Assembly: GCF_900199405.1 (NCBI RefSeq)
Contig: NZ_LT963430.1
Span: 2,759,605 to 2,823,604, forward strand
Direction: 5' to 3'
Origin: Beduinella massiliensis
Lineage (GTDB): Bacteria; Bacillota; Clostridia; Christensenellales; Aristaeellaceae
Length of the DNA stretch: 64,000 bases
In this document: piece after piece, positions 48,794 through 57,041 of the stretch
Layout of the letters: each line of letters begins with the position of its first letter
Position numbering within the stretch: position 1 is the first letter of the stretch
Notes under the pieces: model-generated
What the model saw: only the letters and a program-made list of their open reading frames with translations
Told to the model about the DNA's origin: nothing
The model's database searches: none
Position numbers and translations under genes: made by a program

Positions 48794-49458
48794 GCCTGCG
48801 CCCCCTTTACCATGCCGGTGATCGCCTCGACCACTTCCTCCAGCGTCATGCGGGTCGAATCGAGCAGCACCGCGTCCTCGGCCTGCCGCAGCGGGTTGAC
48901 CTTGCGGCCGGAGTCCTGTTCGTCCCGGGCGATGAGCGCCGCGAGCACCTCCTCATAGGTGTCCGGCATCCCCTTCTCCTGCATCTCCAGATAGCGCCGC
49001 CTCGCACGTTCGCGCGGATCCGCCGTCAGAAAAACCTTTAGCGTCGCCTGCGGCAGCACGTTCGTACCGATATCCCGTCCATCCATGAGCAGGTCGCATT
49101 CCCGGGCGATCTGCCGCTGCATGGCGACCATCTGCTCGCGGACGGCGGGCCATTGGGAGATCGCCGAGGTCGCCGCGGAGACCTCCGGCGTGCGGATGAA
49201 TTCCGAAACGTCCTCCCCGCCAAGCAGCGTGCGCTGTCTGCCCGCCTCGTAGCGGACGTCCACACGGCAGCCGGGCAGCGCCTCGCGTACTGCCCGCTCG
49301 TCCTGCGGATCGATTCCCCGGCGCAGCATGTACAGGCCCACCGCGCGGTACATCGCGCCCGTATCCAGATGCAGAATGTGCAGTTTTTCCGCGACCCGGG
49401 CGGCGATGGACGACTTGCCCGCGCCTACCGGCCCGTCAATAGCGATGTTGATCGGCAT
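48790..49458 (-). CDS. cmk: Cytidylate kinase
   Basis: A 222-residue kinase phosphorylating CMP/dCMP. The P-loop is IDGPVGAGKSS (residues ~7-17), with LDTGAMYRAVGLY, LLMDGRDIGTNVLP and RARRRYLEM-type lid residues. Start at 49458 (MPINIAIDG) follows AAGGGG. First gene of the cmk-plsC-ispH/rpsA group. Confidence 0.95.
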   Translation of the reverse strand: MPINIAIDGPVGAGKSSIAARVAEKLHILHLDTGAMYRAVGLYMLRRGIDPQDERAVREALPGCRVDVRYEAGRQRTLLGGEDVSEFIRTPEVSAATSAISQWPAVREQMVAMQRQIARECDLLMDGRDIGTNVLPQATLKVFLTADPRERARRRYLEMQEKGMPDTYEEVLAALIARDEQDSGRKVNPLRQAEDAVLLDSTRMTLEEVVEAITGMVKGAQA

Positions 49459-49487
49459 ATTTCCATACCCCTTTTCCTCTGTCCTGC

Positions 49488-49919
49488 TCATACCGAGCGA
49501 TGGCCCATGCCAAGGCAAATTTCATTCAGGTGCACCAGGCCGATCGCGAGGAAGAGCGCGACGACCACGTGCTGCTCACAGCGCGCGACGCCAATCTTTC
49601 CGCCGACGTTCAGCCCCAGCGCCTTGTCCGATATCTGCATGAGCGCCTCGTGCGTCGCCCCGGCGACGACGCCCTCCTCATGCGAGGTATCGGCGATGAC
49701 GCCCTCCCGTTTGGCCGCGATGACCGCGCGCTCCACCATGCGCGAGACGGAGGTCAGAAATTCGCCGCCGAAGTCCACCGCGGCGGTGCGGATATTTTCC
49801 TTCGCATACTCTTCCTTGAGGCGGTATTCTTCTTCGCGCGTGCGCGTCATCGCGAGCATGACGGCCGCGCGCGCCACGTCCCGGCTGCCCATATCGTCCA
49901 CGCGCTGTGCCTTATCCAT
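49488..49919 (-). CDS. HutP family protein
   Basis: A 143-residue member of the HutP family. In Bacillus, HutP binds RNA in the presence of histidine and Mg2+ and prevents termination in the hut operon. Conserved blocks: GSRDVARAAVMLAMTRTREEEY, TAAVDFGGEFLTSVSRMVERAVIAAKREGVI, GVVAGATHEALMQI and ALGLNVGGKIGVAR. Clostridial copies like this often lie away from histidine genes, as here (between glnN and cmk), so its RNA target is unknown. ATG 49919 was chosen because GGAGG lies 5 bases upstream; 49931 lacks a ribosome site. Confidence 0.9.
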   Translation of the reverse strand: MDKAQRVDDMGSRDVARAAVMLAMTRTREEEYRLKEEYAKENIRTAAVDFGGEFLTSVSRMVERAVIAAKREGVIADTSHEEGVVAGATHEALMQISDKALGLNVGGKIGVARCEQHVVVALFLAIGLVHLNEICLGMGHRSV

Positions 49920-49966
49920 GATAGCCTCCATCTTCGGGCGAGCCCGATTTCTCTTTGTCGTAGGGC

Positions 49967-49995
49967 ATTATACCAAAAAACGCGCGCCGTTTCAA
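49967..49995 (-). promoter_or_regulatory. Promoter of the HutP-like gene, inside the glnN terminator
   Basis: On the minus strand TTGAAA (49990-49995), 17-bp spacer, TATAAT (49967-49972). The -35 sits in the loop and 3' arm of the glnN terminator. Confidence 0.65.
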
Positions 49996-50011
49996 TGAAA
50001 GCGGCGCGCGC
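49975..50011 (-). terminator. Terminator of glnN
   Basis: On the minus strand CGCGCGCCGCTTTC / GAAACGGCGCGCG hairpin followed by TTTTTTGG, just past the glnN stop. Confidence 0.85.
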
Positions 50012-50018
50012 ATTCGTC

Positions 50019-52112
50019 TTATACGTGAAAGAGCATTTCGCCATAGGTCGGAACAGGCCACAGATCGCGTGGCAGCACCGTCTCCAAAGCGTCCGAGGCC
50101 GCGCGGATTTCCGCCATCGTAGGCAGCACCGCGTCCCGCCATTCGCGGGCGTTTTCGCAGGAAACCGTGCTGTGAAGCCGCCGGAGCGCTTCTTCCAATT
50201 CGGCCAGGTGCCGCGCGAGCGCCTCCACCTGCCCGCTCACGAAGGCAAGCTGCCCGGTCTGCACCGGCGTCTTCAGCCCGGCCGCCTCGATATGCCGTTT
50301 CTGCTGGGCGAGCTCGTCTTGCCAGCGCATCGCCGCGGGCAACACCAGCTCGTGCATCATCTTGACCATCGTGCGCGCTTCGATGCGCAGCGTCTTGATG
50401 TACGCGTCCTCTCGCACGACGGCGCGGGAAATCACCTCGGTGCGCGTGAGCACGCCATGACGCTCAAAGAGCGCGATGCTCTTTTCCGTCGTCAGCGTCT
50501 CGATTGCCTCCACCGTCGTCGGGTACTCCACCAGGCCGCGGCGCTTCGCCTCCTCGCGCCATGCCTCCGAATAGCTGTTGCCGTTGAAGATCACGCGCCG
50601 GTGCGTCGTGAACAGGTCCCGCAGCACGGCAACCGGCTCGTCCCCCGCTTCCAGGCGGTCCGCCACCTGGGCGAGCTGATCCGCGACGACGGTCGCCATC
50701 ACGGTGTTCAGGGTGGAGGCGGATTCCGACGATCCGAGCATGCGGAACTCAAATTTGTTGCCTGTAAACGCGAAGGGCGATGTGCGGTTGCGGTCGGTAT
50801 CGTCCGCAAAGAGCTTGGGGATCGTCGTGACGCCCGTGCTGATCTCGCCGTGCCCCTTGAATACGCGCTCGGAAAGACCGCAGGCGTGCTCGACCATCTG
50901 CAAAAGCGCTTCGCCGATGAACACGGAGAGCATGGGCGTCGGGGCCTCGTGGCCGCCCAGCCGGTGGTCGTTGCTCGCGCTCGCCGCAGCCATGCGCAAA
51001 AGGCCCGCGTGCTCGTCCACCGCAGCGATGACCGCCATGAAGAAGAGCAGGAAGACGATGTTTTCCTCCGGATGCTTGCCCGGGTTCAGCAGGTTTCTGC
51101 CATCCTCCGTGGAAAGCGACCAGTTATTGTGCTTGCCGCTGCCGCTGACGCCCTCAAAGGGCTTTTCGTGCAGCAGGGCCGCCATGCCCCGGCGTGCCGC
51201 CACCTTGCGCAGCAGCATCATCGTCAGCTGATTCTGGTCGCAGGCCGCGACCGCGTCGTCGAAGAGCACCGCCACCTCGTGCTGAGAGGGGGCGACCTCG
51301 TTGTGCTGCGTCTTTGCGGCGACGCCCATCTTCCACAGCTCCTCGTTGAGTTCCGCCATGAACTCGGAAACGCGCTGGCGGATCGCCGCGTAGTATTGAT
51401 CCTCCATCTCCTGTCCCTTGGGCGGACGTGCGCCAAAGAGCGTCCTGCCGGTATAGATCAGGTCGCGGCGGCGGCGGTAGAGCTCGCGGTCGATGAGGAA
51501 GTACTCCTGCTCGAGGCCGACGTTGGCCTTGACCCGGCGGGTGTGCGTATCGCCCAGGCAGCGCAGCACGCGGACCGCCTGGCGGGAAAGCGCCTCCTGC
51601 GCGCGCAGAAGGGGCGTGCGCGTGTCGAGGGCCTCGCCCGCATAGGAGCAGAACGCCGTCGGGATGCAAAGGGAGATGACCCCGTCCGGATCCTCGCGAA
51701 TGAAGGCGGGCGACGTGCAGTCCCACGCGGTGTAACCGCGCGCCTCGAACGTCGCGCGCAGGCCGCCTGATGGAAAGGAGGAAGCGTCCGCCTCGCCGCG
51801 GATGAGCGCCTTGCCGGTGAATTCGAGCAGCACGCCGCCCGCGTGCGGAGTCAGAAAAGCGTCCTGCTTTTCGGCGGTCTGCCCGTTCATCGGCTGAAAC
51901 CAGTGGGTGTAATGCGTCGCTCCGCGCTCGACAGCCCACTCTTTCATGGCCGCGGCGATTACCTCCGCAATCGCGGGGTCGAGCTCAGCGCCCTCGTCGA
52001 CCGTGCGGTGCAGCGTCTTGTAGACGTTCTGCGGCAGGCGCGTCTGCATCACCTTATCGGAAAATACGTTCTGACCGAACATGTCCGCGAGCATTTCCTG
52101 GCTTTTCTTCAT
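50019..52112 (-). CDS. glnN: Type III glutamine synthetase
   Basis: A 697-residue ammonia-assimilating enzyme of the GSIII class, typical of anaerobes; its length is much greater than GSI. Motifs: AMKEWAVERGATHYTHWFQPM, KANVGLEQEYFLID, HNEVAPSQHEVAVLFDD (catalytic metal/ATP region), SGSGKHNNWSLST, GGHEAPTPMLSVFIG and RNRTSPFAFTGNKFEFRMLGSSES. The start at 52112 (MKKSQEMLADMFG) follows AAGGAG. It has its own terminator, and an AT-rich region with repeated CCACTT elements lies upstream. Confidence 0.95.
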   Translation of the reverse strand: MKKSQEMLADMFGQNVFSDKVMQTRLPQNVYKTLHRTVDEGAELDPAIAEVIAAAMKEWAVERGATHYTHWFQPMNGQTAEKQDAFLTPHAGGVLLEFTGKALIRGEADASSFPSGGLRATFEARGYTAWDCTSPAFIREDPDGVISLCIPTAFCSYAGEALDTRTPLLRAQEALSRQAVRVLRCLGDTHTRRVKANVGLEQEYFLIDRELYRRRRDLIYTGRTLFGARPPKGQEMEDQYYAAIRQRVSEFMAELNEELWKMGVAAKTQHNEVAPSQHEVAVLFDDAVAACDQNQLTMMLLRKVAARRGMAALLHEKPFEGVSGSGKHNNWSLSTEDGRNLLNPGKHPEENIVFLLFFMAVIAAVDEHAGLLRMAAASASNDHRLGGHEAPTPMLSVFIGEALLQMVEHACGLSERVFKGHGEISTGVTTIPKLFADDTDRNRTSPFAFTGNKFEFRMLGSSESASTLNTVMATVVADQLAQVADRLEAGDEPVAVLRDLFTTHRRVIFNGNSYSEAWREEAKRRGLVEYPTTVEAIETLTTEKSIALFERHGVLTRTEVISRAVVREDAYIKTLRIEARTMVKMMHELVLPAAMRWQDELAQQKRHIEAAGLKTPVQTGQLAFVSGQVEALARHLAELEEALRRLHSTVSCENAREWRDAVLPTMAEIRAASDALETVLPRDLWPVPTYGEMLFHV

Positions 52113-52143
52113 CTTTCCGAACTCCTTCGTGCGATTTTTCGTC

Positions 52144-52210
52144 AAAATCCGCCACTTAAAAACCACTTTCGGCTGGAAAATCTGCCATTTTGTGTTCCCC
52201 TTTACCACTT
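52144..52210. repeat. Repeated elements upstream of glnN
   Basis: CCACTT at 52152-52157, 52163-52168 and 52205-52210, with a variant CCATTT at 52186-52191. A longer pair AAAATC(C/T)GCCA occurs at 52144-52154 and 52177-52187, 33 bp apart, about three helical turns. Their place between divergent genes suggests regulator binding sites. Confidence 0.4.
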
Positions 52211-52229
52211 TGCGCTTTTGTGCTAAAAT
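52201..52229 (+). promoter_or_regulatory. Promoter of the small membrane protein gene
   Basis: TTTACC (52201-52206), 17-bp spacer, TAAAAT (52224-52229). The roughly 140-base leader contains a CTCCGGCG/CGCCGGAG hairpin at 52336-52354 before the ribosome site. Confidence 0.55.
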
Positions 52230-52372
52230 GAAGACGATATCCTGACAGGAGGAACAGTTTCCGCCTTCCAGACGCCGCCTCTGCGCGCGTCCAGGTCATT
52301 GAGAACTGCACGAACGCCTGATTCGTAGGTTCGCCCTCCGGCGGACGCCGGAGAAAAAAGGAGGTTTAGGTC

Positions 52373-52849
52373 ATGTACCGTTATCCCACATCGACCAGCT
52401 CGCTCAAAATGCGCAAGCGAATGTCCATCCTGCTGGTGCTGACGCTGGTTCTTGCCATCGCCTGCATCAGTCTGGGCATCGCCTATAGCCGGGCGGCAAG
52501 CGCAAACATGAATACGTCCAAGATTCTGGTGGCCAAGGCGCAAAACGAGGTCTCCAACGCAAAGACGCGTGCCTACCAGCTTACGCAGGCCAGCAGCTCA
52601 AGCGTTGCGGCGATGGTCGCCCAGGTGCGCCAGCACGTCTACGCTCTGCACCAGATCAACGAACTCACGACCGGCATCTACGGCGGGCGTCAGGTGTTCA
52701 TCGACGAAGCGCTGCTCTCCGCGTGCGACGAATTCCTAAACGAATGCGACGCCCGGATACAGGGCGGCTCCTCGCTGTCGGTCACTTTCGTCAATCTGCG
52801 CGACGCCATTGACGCCCTGTACGAAAGCATCTCCAGCGCCGCCGCATGA
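52373..52849 (+). CDS. Small single-pass membrane protein, function unknown
   Basis: 158 residues with a basic cytoplasmic N-terminus (SSLKMRKRM), one membrane helix (about residues 17-38, MSILLVLTLVLAIACISLGI) and an extracytoplasmic helical domain of about 115 residues with heptad-like Ala/Leu/Val spacing. AAGGAGG precedes the ATG. No family is recognised. It is divergent from glnN and ends at a terminator. Confidence 0.75.
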   Translation: MYRYPTSTSSLKMRKRMSILLVLTLVLAIACISLGIAYSRAASANMNTSKILVAKAQNEVSNAKTRAYQLTQASSSSVAAMVAQVRQHVYALHQINELTTGIYGGRQVFIDEALLSACDEFLNECDARIQGGSSLSVTFVNLRDAIDALYESISSAAA

Positions 52850-53007
52850 CGCACAATTTAAAAAATAACCAAAGTAATGTCCGTTCATTTTGCCCATCGG
52901 GCGGCGTTTTAAGTCGATTCTTCCTGCTATGCAGCAGAAAATCCGAACGCCGCGTTCTTTAGGATAGTACCATGTTTTAAAGCATCATGCAAGGTTCGCA
53001 CAAAAAA
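52850..53007. other. Intergenic stretch with a candidate RNA hairpin
   Basis: No gene is seen. A stem of 8 bp (GCGGCGTT 52901-52908 with AACGCCGC 52946-52953) encloses an inner CTGC/GCAG hairpin. No promoter is obvious, so a small RNA is only a possibility. Confidence 0.35.
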
Positions 53008-53042
53008 AATCCGCTCTGACATGAAAGCCGGGCGGATTTTTT
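53008..53042 (+). terminator. Terminator after the small membrane protein
   Basis: AATCCGC / GCGGATT stem with a 17-base loop followed by TTTTTT. Confidence 0.7.
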
Positions 53043-53118
53043 CATGCAAAGCGCCACACGTACCGCCAGCAGCTGGGGCTGGAGCCCTTCTCCATTTGCA
53101 GACGAACAAACGAACGGC

Positions 53119-53151
53119 AAAACAGGCATGACTTCCATCACGCCTGCTTTT
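53119..53151. terminator. Bidirectional terminator after the MBL-fold gene
   Basis: CAGGC-x-TGA / TCA-x-GCCTG hairpin with T-runs on both strands. Confidence 0.75.
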
Positions 53152-53182
53152 TATTTCTATTTTTACGCTCCTGCAAGGGCGC

Positions 53183-53854
53183 TTACGCAGAGGCGTAGCG
53201 GTTCGCGCGCACCTCGTCGCCGTATTGCATCAGCACAATCGGGTCCAGGCGCGAGAGGTTCAGCGGGTTGATGAACAGCGACTCCACGCGCTTTATGTCC
53301 TTCACCCCGGCGCATTCGAGGAAGTTCTCCACGGGCTCAAGGCCGTACTGCACGCAGGGCAGTTTATAGTGCATCGGCAGAATCACCCGGGGATGAATCC
53401 GTTCGCACAGCGTCCAGGCTTCCCTGGGGCCGATCGTGTACACGCCGCCGACGGGCACCATCAGCACGTCTACCGCGCCGATCTGCTTGATCTGCGCTTC
53501 CTCCAGCATGCAGCCCAGGTCGCCCATGTGCAGCACGTGCAGCCCGTCGATCTGAAACGAAAACATGATGTTCTTGCCGCGCGCATTGCCCTGCACGTCG
53601 TCGTGCCAGGTTGAATAGCCCGTGATGCGCACGCCGCAGACGTCGTGCTCGCCCGTCTGATCCACGATGATCGGGTTCCCCTCGATGCCAAAGCGGTTGT
53701 TGTGGTCGTGGTGCTCATGACTGATGCACACGACGTCCGCCTCCGTTTTCTGCAAGGGGTAACCGACAGATTCGTCGTAGGGATCCGTTACGAGCCGCAG
53801 TCCGTTGTCCGCAGTCAGCAAAAAGCTAGAATGTCCAAGCCATCGAATGTTCAT
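53183..53854 (-). CDS. MBL-fold metal-dependent hydrolase (UPF0173/UlaG-like)
   Basis: A 223-residue metallo-beta-lactamase-fold protein. Metal ligands: His46, His48, Asp50 and His51 in ISHEHHDHN, a further His-Met-Gly-Asp in VLHMGDLG and the C-terminal His in ILPMHYKLP. N-terminal MNIRWLGHSSFLL is typical of the UPF0173 group. Substrate unknown. It is 12 bp after the gene at 53867 and is probably co-transcribed. Confidence 0.88.
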   Translation of the reverse strand: MNIRWLGHSSFLLTADNGLRLVTDPYDESVGYPLQKTEADVVCISHEHHDHNNRFGIEGNPIIVDQTGEHDVCGVRITGYSTWHDDVQGNARGKNIMFSFQIDGLHVLHMGDLGCMLEEAQIKQIGAVDVLMVPVGGVYTIGPREAWTLCERIHPRVILPMHYKLPCVQYGLEPVENFLECAGVKDIKRVESLFINPLNLSRLDPIVLMQYGDEVRANRYASA

Positions 53855-53866
53855 ACTTCATCCTCC

Positions 53867-54457
53867 TTATGAATCGGTCGGAGGTTTTATTTCTCCTGAT
53901 CCATCTATCCCAAACAGGCCGGTCGCGTTTGCGCCCGAGGGCACGCCGATGCCGTCCCCGGCCAGATCGTTTGACAAGTACAACCCGCACAGGTACAGCG
54001 CCCTGCGATGAGCCCGTCTCTGCGCCGCCGCCGCCTGCTGCAAAAACCCTTCCAGCGTGCCCGCGCCCGCGAGGAATCGGAGCATTCCGTCCACCAGCGG
54101 ACGGCCCTGTACCTCGACCGGCCCGCCCGGCTGCCTGAAAAGCAGCAGCTGCCGGCAAAGCGATTGCCGCCGCCAGGCCGCCTGATTCCAAAGCCCTGCG
54201 TTGGGCGCCGCATCCTCGGGAACCGCGTAGGCCGCATCCGGCAAGCCGAAATGCAGCATCCCCTTCCGTCCGCCGACAGGACGAAACCCCGCCGCTTCGA
54301 GCGCTCTATTCAGCGCCTCAGGGGTTTCGGTTCGGCGCGGCGCATCGGTGAGGAAAAGCGGCCCCTCCCGCGTCACGCGCACGAAGCATCCGCGTCCGCC
54401 GAGCGCCGGTATCAGCGCTTCACGCGCCTCGTTTCTATAGTCGGCAAGGCGCTTCAT
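53867..54457 (-). CDS. Hypothetical protein, 196 residues
   Basis: A soluble, Arg- and Ala-rich protein with no recognised family. It begins MKRLADYRNEAREALIPALG and has an aromatic/basic middle part (NAGLWNQAAWRRQSLCRQLLLF). It overlaps the DUF1934 gene by 4 bp (ATGA) and precedes the MBL gene, so expression is coupled to both, which supports it being real. Confidence 0.65.
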   Translation of the reverse strand: MKRLADYRNEAREALIPALGGRGCFVRVTREGPLFLTDAPRRTETPEALNRALEAAGFRPVGGRKGMLHFGLPDAAYAVPEDAAPNAGLWNQAAWRRQSLCRQLLLFRQPGGPVEVQGRPLVDGMLRFLAGAGTLEGFLQQAAAAQRRAHRRALYLCGLYLSNDLAGDGIGVPSGANATGLFGIDGSGEIKPPTDS

Positions 54458-54882
54458 GGCTTGACCCGGTACGTGACCTGTACCGTATTGCGCGAGAGCA
54501 GCTCCGCCTGAACGTACACGTCGTACCGCAGGCCCACCTTCGCACCGGCACCCGTCTCGCTGAAGGACGCTTCCTGTGTCCTGACGGTAAGATCCATCGC
54601 GCCATAGGGCGTCTGATAGACGCTCCGGCTTGTTTCACCCGGAACGAGCGTCAGCTCCATCGCACAGATTCCCCGCCGCAAAAGGCGCGCGCCCCTCTCC
54701 TCGATTCTGATCTCCACGTCCGTCTCCGCGCCCTCTTCGTCCCGCTCGACGTATCGCAGCGCGGGGCCCTGAGGCAGCCTGCGCAATTCACCGCTGAACG
54801 TCCGCCGCAGGGTCTGCCGCTCCTTCTGCGCGTCTTCCTGCACGCTGACGACTTGGATCAACACCGCAACAGCCTCGGACAT
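54454..54882 (-). CDS. DUF1934 family protein (YwiB-like)
   Basis: A 142-residue beta-rich protein of the DUF1934 family, lipocalin-like in fold. Family features: an early VSVQEDAQKERQTLRRTFSGEL strand pair, YQTPYGAMDLTVRT in the middle, and the alternating strand near the end (KVGLRYDVYVQAELLSRNT). Function unknown. First gene of the DUF1934-unknown-MBL group. Confidence 0.8.
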   Translation of the reverse strand: MSEAVAVLIQVVSVQEDAQKERQTLRRTFSGELRRLPQGPALRYVERDEEGAETDVEIRIEERGARLLRRGICAMELTLVPGETSRSVYQTPYGAMDLTVRTQEASFSETGAGAKVGLRYDVYVQAELLSRNTVQVTYRVKP

Positions 54883-55000
54883 CCTTATTCCTCCATCGTC
54901 AAATCGTGTACCTCATTATAACCATTCAGCCGCCTATTTGCAAGCATCCGTGTCGACCAGCGCGCCATAAAGCCCATTTTTCAAGAGGGTTTCACAGCTT

Positions 55001-56323
55001 TTACGCCGTCAATTTTGCATTTTCTGCGTCAATCTGCTTTAAAATCTCCAATTCTTCGCCCGTTTTTGCATCTATGTAGACCAGGTAATAGCCGCCGCCG
55101 AACATGCCGGAGAATTCATAGCACAGCTTTTCGCCGCCCTCTGTCGGAATGACGCACAGGCGCTTTCGCTTGATTTCCAGGCGCGCGCTTACGCGTTCCT
55201 GCGCCTCTTCCTGGCTGAGCGCGGGGTCGTTTAGAACACGCGCCGTATGGTTCATCAGGTAGTTATTGCTCTCGATCCCCACGACCGCCCCGGTATCCGC
55301 GCGCACCTGCACCTTGATGAGGTCCGGGTAAAGCAGCACGCCGTCCTGCACGGCCGCGAAGTTGATGACCGCCAGACCATCGTAAAGCTGCCAGTAGTTC
55401 GGTTCCATGTGTCCATATCCCCGCGCAGAGAGGAACTCGTACGCCTTGAGCGCGCAGTCCGCCACCGTCATCTGCTGGGCATATTGCGCGCTTTCCGGCA
55501 TCATCCACAGCACGTGCCCTCCGCGCCGGGTCACCTGCACGTCCAGCGTACCGTCCGCCTGCGTTTCAACCGCCAGTCCGTATGCAGGGATGACGCCCCC
55601 ACTGTCCACAGCGGCACGAACGCTCAGCACGCGTTCCGGCCCCACGAACGCCTTAGCGCGCTCCATGGCCTCTTCCAGGGAGATTTCCTCCCCGGTCAGC
55701 CCCTTGGGCTGCGCGTCGTGCCGCCCGTCCGAAAAAGGCCCGTCATAAATCAGGCTCGGGTACTCGATGCCGCTGGCGCTTCCCGTGATCTGCTCCAGCT
55801 GCGGCGCGTCATCCCCCTCGTCAGCCCACATCTCCGCCGATTCCAGGACGATGTCCTCTCGTGAAAGCACATCGCCCAGGTTCGTCAGCTGCTCGTTCAG
55901 GCCGTCGCAGGTCTTGAGCAGCGCCTCCCACTGCGTCAGGTCGTCACTGGAGAGCATGCTTCCCCCCGCCACGCGGCCCGACAGCGTGAGCGCGTAGTCG
56001 CCTACCTGACCCACGAGCTTCGTCGTGTTCGAAACGGCCGTGTGGCGAAGCGGCAGCTGCGCAAGACTGGCCTGAGCGGATTCCGCCTGGCGCGCGATCT
56101 CCCCGAGCAGAGACACCGTCTGCTGCGGTCCGGAGGCCACAAGCAGCTTCTCGATGCGAATTTCCATATCCGAAAGCGCCCCCGCGACCTCCAGCAGCGC
56201 GCGCTGACGCACCGCTGCGGCCTGCAGGGTGAGCGTCCTGCGCGCCTGCCACTGCCAGGCGCCGAATCCCACTGAAACGACGAGCGCAACCGCAAGCGCC
56301 GCTATGATCCCCTTCTGTTTCAC
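55001..56323 (-). CDS. ypeB: Germination protein YpeB
   Basis: A 440-residue spore protein needed for localisation and stability of the cortex-lytic enzyme SleB. It has an N-terminal membrane anchor (GIIAALAVALVVSVGFG) and a helical region containing ALSDMEIRIEKLLVASGPQQTV. Repeated PepSY-like modules follow (LEEAMERAKAFVGPERVL, ALKAYEFLSARGYGHMEPNYW, QEEAQERVSARLEIKRKRLC). It follows sleB by 31 bp, the usual partner arrangement. Confidence 0.93.
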   Translation of the reverse strand: MKQKGIIAALAVALVVSVGFGAWQWQARRTLTLQAAAVRQRALLEVAGALSDMEIRIEKLLVASGPQQTVSLLGEIARQAESAQASLAQLPLRHTAVSNTTKLVGQVGDYALTLSGRVAGGSMLSSDDLTQWEALLKTCDGLNEQLTNLGDVLSREDIVLESAEMWADEGDDAPQLEQITGSASGIEYPSLIYDGPFSDGRHDAQPKGLTGEEISLEEAMERAKAFVGPERVLSVRAAVDSGGVIPAYGLAVETQADGTLDVQVTRRGGHVLWMMPESAQYAQQMTVADCALKAYEFLSARGYGHMEPNYWQLYDGLAVINFAAVQDGVLLYPDLIKVQVRADTGAVVGIESNNYLMNHTARVLNDPALSQEEAQERVSARLEIKRKRLCVIPTEGGEKLCYEFSGMFGGGYYLVYIDAKTGEELEILKQIDAENAKLTA

Positions 56324-56354
56324 GCTTTAGCCTCCTCCATCATCCCGGCCGCGC

Positions 56355-57041
56355 TCATATAGCAAAGTTATGCTGGCCGATGCTCAGCTGCACCTCGCGC
56401 GTCCAAATCCATTTGCTCGTGGAGGTCGCAGGGTTGTAATAATAGATGCAGCCGCCGGACGGATCCCATCCGTTCATCGCGTCGCGCGCGGCGCGCAGCG
56501 ATTCGCTGTCCGGGGTCAGGTTGATCTGGCCGTCCGCAACCGCGTCAAACGCGCCCGCCTGATAGATGACGCCTGAAATGGTGTTGGGAAAGGAGGGATG
56601 GCGCACCCGGTTGAGCACCACCGCGCCGACGGCCACCTTGCCGACGTACGGTTCCCCGCGCGCCTCGCCGTGGATGACGCGAGCCAACAGGTAGATCTCA
56701 TTTTCGCTGTAGCCTGCGGAAACCGTCACGCTCTGTCCGCCCCCCGCGGAAAGCGAAATCCCCATCGCGTTCGCCGTCGATTGTCCGACTGCACCGTCCG
56801 CCTTCAGGCCGTTTTTCTTCTGGAAACGGACGACTGCCTGATACGTGTCCTCGCCGTATACACCGTCCACCGCGCCGTCGTAATAGCCCCACTGCTTCAG
56901 CCTGCGCTGAATGCGCATCACCTCGTCGCCGCGTGAGCCCCAGGCGACGACCGTCGCCGCCTCCGCGATCTGTGCGCAGACGACCATGCAGGTCACCAAC
57001 AGCAGGAGTCCCATGCGCATGCGCTTCATTTGCCTGCTCAT
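56355..57041 (-). CDS. sleB: Spore cortex-lytic enzyme SleB
   Basis: A 228-residue exported lytic transglycosylase that degrades spore cortex on germination. Signal peptide (first ~28 residues), a peptidoglycan-binding domain (about 35-95, SRGDEVMRIQRRLKQWGYYDGAVDGVYG), then the catalytic Hydrolase_2 domain with Glu126 in RVIHGEARGEP and the FPNTISGVIYQ, YYYNPATSTSKWIW blocks. Its start overlaps the spoIIR stop (ATGA), and ypeB follows. Confidence 0.95.
   Translation of the reverse strand: MSRQMKRMRMGLLLLVTCMVVCAQIAEAATVVAWGSRGDEVMRIQRRLKQWGYYDGAVDGVYGEDTYQAVVRFQKKNGLKADGAVGQSTANAMGISLSAGGGQSVTVSAGYSENEIYLLARVIHGEARGEPYVGKVAVGAVVLNRVRHPSFPNTISGVIYQAGAFDAVADGQINLTPDSESLRAARDAMNGWDPSGGCIYYYNPATSTSKWIWTREVQLSIGQHNFAI

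Noticed and set aside
49500-51770. A 756-codon plus-strand frame over hutP and glnN
   Set aside because: Antisense shadow of HutP and type III glutamine synthetase; no motif or ribosome site.
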